Shown here: positions 62,918 to 64,000 of the stretch, one piece after another | Layout of the letters: the number at the start of each line of letters is the position of its first letter | Numbering within the stretch: position 1 is the first letter of the stretch | Source: Colwellia_A sp047621305 | Lineage (GTDB): Bacteria > Pseudomonadota > Gammaproteobacteria > Enterobacterales > Alteromonadaceae | Direction: 5' to 3' | Length of the DNA: 64,000 nt | Assembly: GCA_047621305.1 (NCBI GenBank) | Contig: JBLHNB010000013.1 | Location: 1-64,000, forward strand | The notes under the pieces: model-generated | Told to the model about the DNA's origin: nothing | What the model saw: the letters and a program-made list of their open reading frames with translations, nothing else | The model's database searches: none | Made by a program: the position numbers and the translations under genes

Positions 62918-64000
62918 ATGGAAAATAAATCTGGATTAATTAGGAAAATACAACTGGTAGGAATTGGTATCTGTGAGTTGAATTTTATTTCAGATGATTA
63001 TTATTTCTCAAAAAAATTTAGAGAGCTTATAAATATTGAGTTAACTAAAGATTTTACCTGGTTAAATTTACGCAACATGGTTTACAAAGACGATTTAATG
63101 ATATTCGATGATTTCTTGCAAACTAATTCGAATAATAATATGCCGAATGATATTGAATTTCGTATATCAATAAATAACGAGATACGATGGTTTAAACTCA
63201 ATGGGGAATGCACAAGTCAGCATAATACTCTTGTATCTTTTATTGGTTATATTACTGATGAAACTGAGAATAACCGAAAAATAATAGCATTAAATGAAAC
63301 GATTCATAGAAAGAATATTGCTTTGGAAGCGGGTCACATCGGAACATGGCATGTTGATATAAATAGTGAAAAGCAACTCCGATGGCGTTGGGATAAGTTA
63401 TATAATGACATGTTTTATTTGGATCACAATGATAGTGGCAACATAAAAGAATGGGAAAAACGATTACACCCTGAAGATCTTGATAATTCATTTAAAAAAA
63501 TTAATTTAACGTTTGAATCAGGACGTTCATTTGTACAAAAATATAGAGCTACAATGCCAGGTGGTCAGGTAAGATACTTTATGGCTAAAGGCAAGGCCAG
63601 TCGTAATCATTTAGGGGGTGTGTGTCGCATTGATGGGATTTGTATCGATAATACCACTATTATTGAAGCAGAGTTAAAACTAAAGCAACTTAATAGTGAG
63701 TTAGAAACACGGGTTAAGGAGCGAACTGGAGAATTAGAAGAATCTAAAGAACGGGCAGAACAAGCCAGTAAAAGTAAGTCTGACTTTTTATCTATGATGA
63801 GCCACGAATTAAGAACGCCAATGAATGGTGTGATTGGTTCCTTAGATTTATTAGCAACATTACCTCAAAATGATGAGTCTACGGATCTCATTGATACCGC
63901 AAAGACGTCTGCCGAAAACTTAGTATTAATACTTAATGACATCCTTGATATAAATAAAATAGAGGCAGGAAAACTTGAAATAGAAGACCGCGCTTTTTCT
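62918..64000 (+). CDS. PAS-domain sensor histidine kinase, 5' part (runs off the window)
   Basis: 361 codons to the window edge, with AAGGAAGTGG just before the ATG. Two PAS-like domains (about 8-125 and 140-255; WLNLRNMVYKDDL and GTWHVDINSEKQLRWRWD), a coiled coil (ELKLKQLNSELETRVKERTGELEESKERAEQASKSK), then the dimerisation domain with the H-box MSHELRTPMNG (H296). No membrane segment is seen, so it is probably cytoplasmic. The ATPase and any receiver domains lie beyond 64000; the pattern of the H-box suggests a hybrid kinase. Incomplete only because of the window edge. Confidence 0.88.
   Translation, partial: MENKSGLIRKIQLVGIGICELNFISDDYYFSKKFRELINIELTKDFTWLNLRNMVYKDDLMIFDDFLQTNSNNNMPNDIEFRISINNEIRWFKLNGECTSQHNTLVSFIGYITDETENNRKIIALNETIHRKNIALEAGHIGTWHVDINSEKQLRWRWDKLYNDMFYLDHNDSGNIKEWEKRLHPEDLDNSFKKINLTFESGRSFVQKYRATMPGGQVRYFMAKGKASRNHLGGVCRIDGICIDNTTIIEAELKLKQLNSELETRVKERTGELEESKERAEQASKSKSDFLSMMSHELRTPMNGVIGSLDLLATLPQNDESTDLIDTAKTSAENLVLILNDILDINKIEAGKLEIEDRAFS

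Noticed and set aside
63252..63491. Minus-strand 79-codon open frame
   Set aside because: Lies inside the sensor kinase coding sequence, whose plus-strand frame is supported by PAS and H-box motifs.

Overview
The window looks like chromosomal DNA from a low-G+C marine gammaproteobacterium of the order Alteromonadales, most likely the Colwellia/Thalassotalea group. This is an inference from the housekeeping gene content and order (lolB-ispE-prs facing hemA-prfA-prmC; ftsH-folP-glmM-tpiA-secG-tRNA-Leu), AT-rich intergenic DNA, PEP-CTERM/exosortase components, and an intergenic repeat built around an AATTCAATTGGTATTAC core. No database search was possible, so genus-level placement is tentative.

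Region 1 (1-11104) is a catabolic locus for D-amino acids or D-Glu-containing peptides. On the minus strand lie an NhaC-type transporter, a LysR regulator (dgcR-like), dgcN (DUF1611, D-glutamate N-acetyltransferase) and dgcA (enolase-superfamily N-acetyl-D-glutamate racemase/dipeptide epimerase). Facing them on the plus strand are a TonB-dependent receptor, a lipoprotein M14 carboxypeptidase and a lipoprotein N-acyl-D-amino-acid deacylase. Two copies of the palindrome CTATAAC-N5-GTTATAG, one in the divergent promoter and one before dgcN, look like operators of the LysR protein and tie the two arms into one regulon.

Region 2 (11163-21697) holds a complete heme d1 assembly operon in the order nirC-F-D-L-G-H-J-E-N (minus strand), preceded by two FNR/DNR-type boxes, but without nirS or nirM. 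It is flanked by two damaged solute-binding-protein genes: one truncated, one with ATC where the start ATG should be. A candidate small structured RNA with a terminator and an unknown membrane-anchored protein lie upstream.

Region 3 (21772-26064) contains a long TPR protein of the PEP-CTERM (PrsT) type divergent from a PEP-CTERM substrate protein, then a dispersed-repeat copy. Region 4 (26198-50494) is the housekeeping core: recR, htpG (with a sigma-32 promoter), adk, ychF, pth, rplY, prs, ispE, lolB, hemA, prfA, prmC, sirB2, sirB1, a DUF819 protein, kdsA, yhbY, rlmE, ftsH, folP, glmM, tpiA, secG and tRNA-Leu(GAG).

Region 5 (about 50495-61113) is accessory DNA directly after the tRNA, where rimP-nusA-infB would normally be expected. 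It contains a small zinc-ribbon protein, a type I restriction-modification system (hsdR, hsdM, hsdS) with remnants of a YhcG/DUF1016 nuclease and a RhuM-family protein between hsdM and hsdS, a 1120-residue superfamily 1 helicase, and a possible dehydrogenase tail. Region 6 (61377-64000) carries an EAL-HDOD protein and the N-terminal part of a PAS sensor histidine kinase that runs off the window.
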